NCBI GenBank assembly: GCA_945952425.1
Contig: CAMFIX010000240.1
Location: 1 to 5,406, forward strand
Length of the DNA: 5,406 nt
Direction: 5' to 3'
Source: an uncultured Pseudorhodobacter sp.
Lineage (GTDB): Bacteria > Pseudomonadota > Alphaproteobacteria > Rhodobacterales > Rhodobacteraceae
Position numbers and translations under genes: made by a program. The notes beneath the pieces were generated by a model. That model searched no databases. It was not told the origin of the DNA and saw only the letters and a program-made list of their open reading frames with translations. Below, piece by piece: positions 5,334 to 5,406 of this stretch (position 1 is its first letter; each line of letters opens with the position of its first letter).

Positions 5334-5399
5334 CAAGCAGAAGACGGCATACGAGATCATGCCTAGTCTCGTGGGCTCGGAGATGTGTATAAGAGACAG
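5334..5399 (+). other. Illumina Nextera adapter, P7/i7 arm (artefact)
   Basis: Non-biological sequence. 5334-5357 is the P7 flow-cell oligo. 5358-5365 (CATGCCTA) is an 8-base index, recalled as i7 N706. 5366-5380 (GTCTCGTGGGCTCGG) is the Read 2 primer tail, and 5381-5399 (AGATGTGTATAAGAGACAG) is the Tn5 mosaic end in the opposite orientation to the copy at 5250. Confidence 0.98.
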
Positions 5400-5406
5400 G
5401 GGCCCC
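5400..5406. other. Seven bases of unassigned insert after the adapter
   Basis: GGGCCCC follows the second mosaic end. It would be the start of another library insert. It cannot be assumed to continue the binding-protein gene and is too short to place. Confidence 0.6.

Noticed and set aside
4080..5360. Long minus-strand open frame of 426 codons opposite the CUT1 binding protein
   Set aside because: It starts inside the adapters (its N-terminus contains the known artefact peptide SDVYKRQ) and continues as the antisense of a well-supported gene. It has no family motifs and a low-complexity His/Gly/Arg/Leu composition.
5250..5399. Pair of 19-base inverted Tn5 mosaic ends, suggesting a mobile element
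   Set aside because: The space between them holds only P5/P7 oligos, primer tails and indices. There is no transposase, and no 9-base target duplication is seen (GTGCTGCAA before, GGGCCCC after). It is library adapter.

Overview
The window looks like the chromosome of a high-GC alphaproteobacterium, most likely a member of the Rhodobacterales (Paracoccus/Rhodobacter type). This is inferred from strongly GC-biased third codon positions, compact operons with GGAGG-type ribosome binding sites, and the style of the encoded sugar-uptake proteins. No taxonomic marker is present, so the order-level placement is tentative. The last 157 bases are not genomic.

Layout. (1) 2-1900, plus strand: the 3' end of a carbohydrate-import operon of the ribose type (CUT2). 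It contains a membrane permease cut off at the window's left edge, then a complete periplasmic sugar-binding protein. (2) 1921-1946: a strong GC hairpin with a C(TTCG)G loop. It sits between convergent genes and probably stops transcription from both sides. (3) 3943-1946, minus strand: a two-gene operon made of a Gfo/Idh/MocA-family NAD(P)-dependent oxidoreductase followed by a LacI-family repressor. The repressor's ribosome binding site overlaps the oxidoreductase stop codon. (4) 3944-4121: a divergent control region. It holds two related LacI-type operator candidates whose centres are 107 bp apart, one over each of two opposed promoter candidates. (5) 4122-5249, plus strand: a family 1 (MalE-like, CUT1) periplasmic sugar-binding protein, truncated by artefact. 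(6) 5250-5399: Illumina Nextera library adapters (P5 arm, A/T joint, P7 arm), followed by seven bases of unknown origin.

How it works together (inference). The CUT1 binding protein presumably heads an operon whose permeases and ATPase lie beyond the adapter break. The oxidoreductase would act on the imported sugar or polyol, or a derivative of it. The LacI regulator would repress both divergent units, and therefore itself, until a sugar ligand binds. The CUT2 operon on the left may belong to the same catabolic locus or may be an independent neighbour; its promoter lies outside the window. No substrate can be assigned from sequence alone.

I found no evidence of a novel defence, mobile or RNA system. 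The two points most worth a second look are the dual-operator divergent promoter and the adapter chimera, which falsifies the 3' end of the last gene and should be trimmed.
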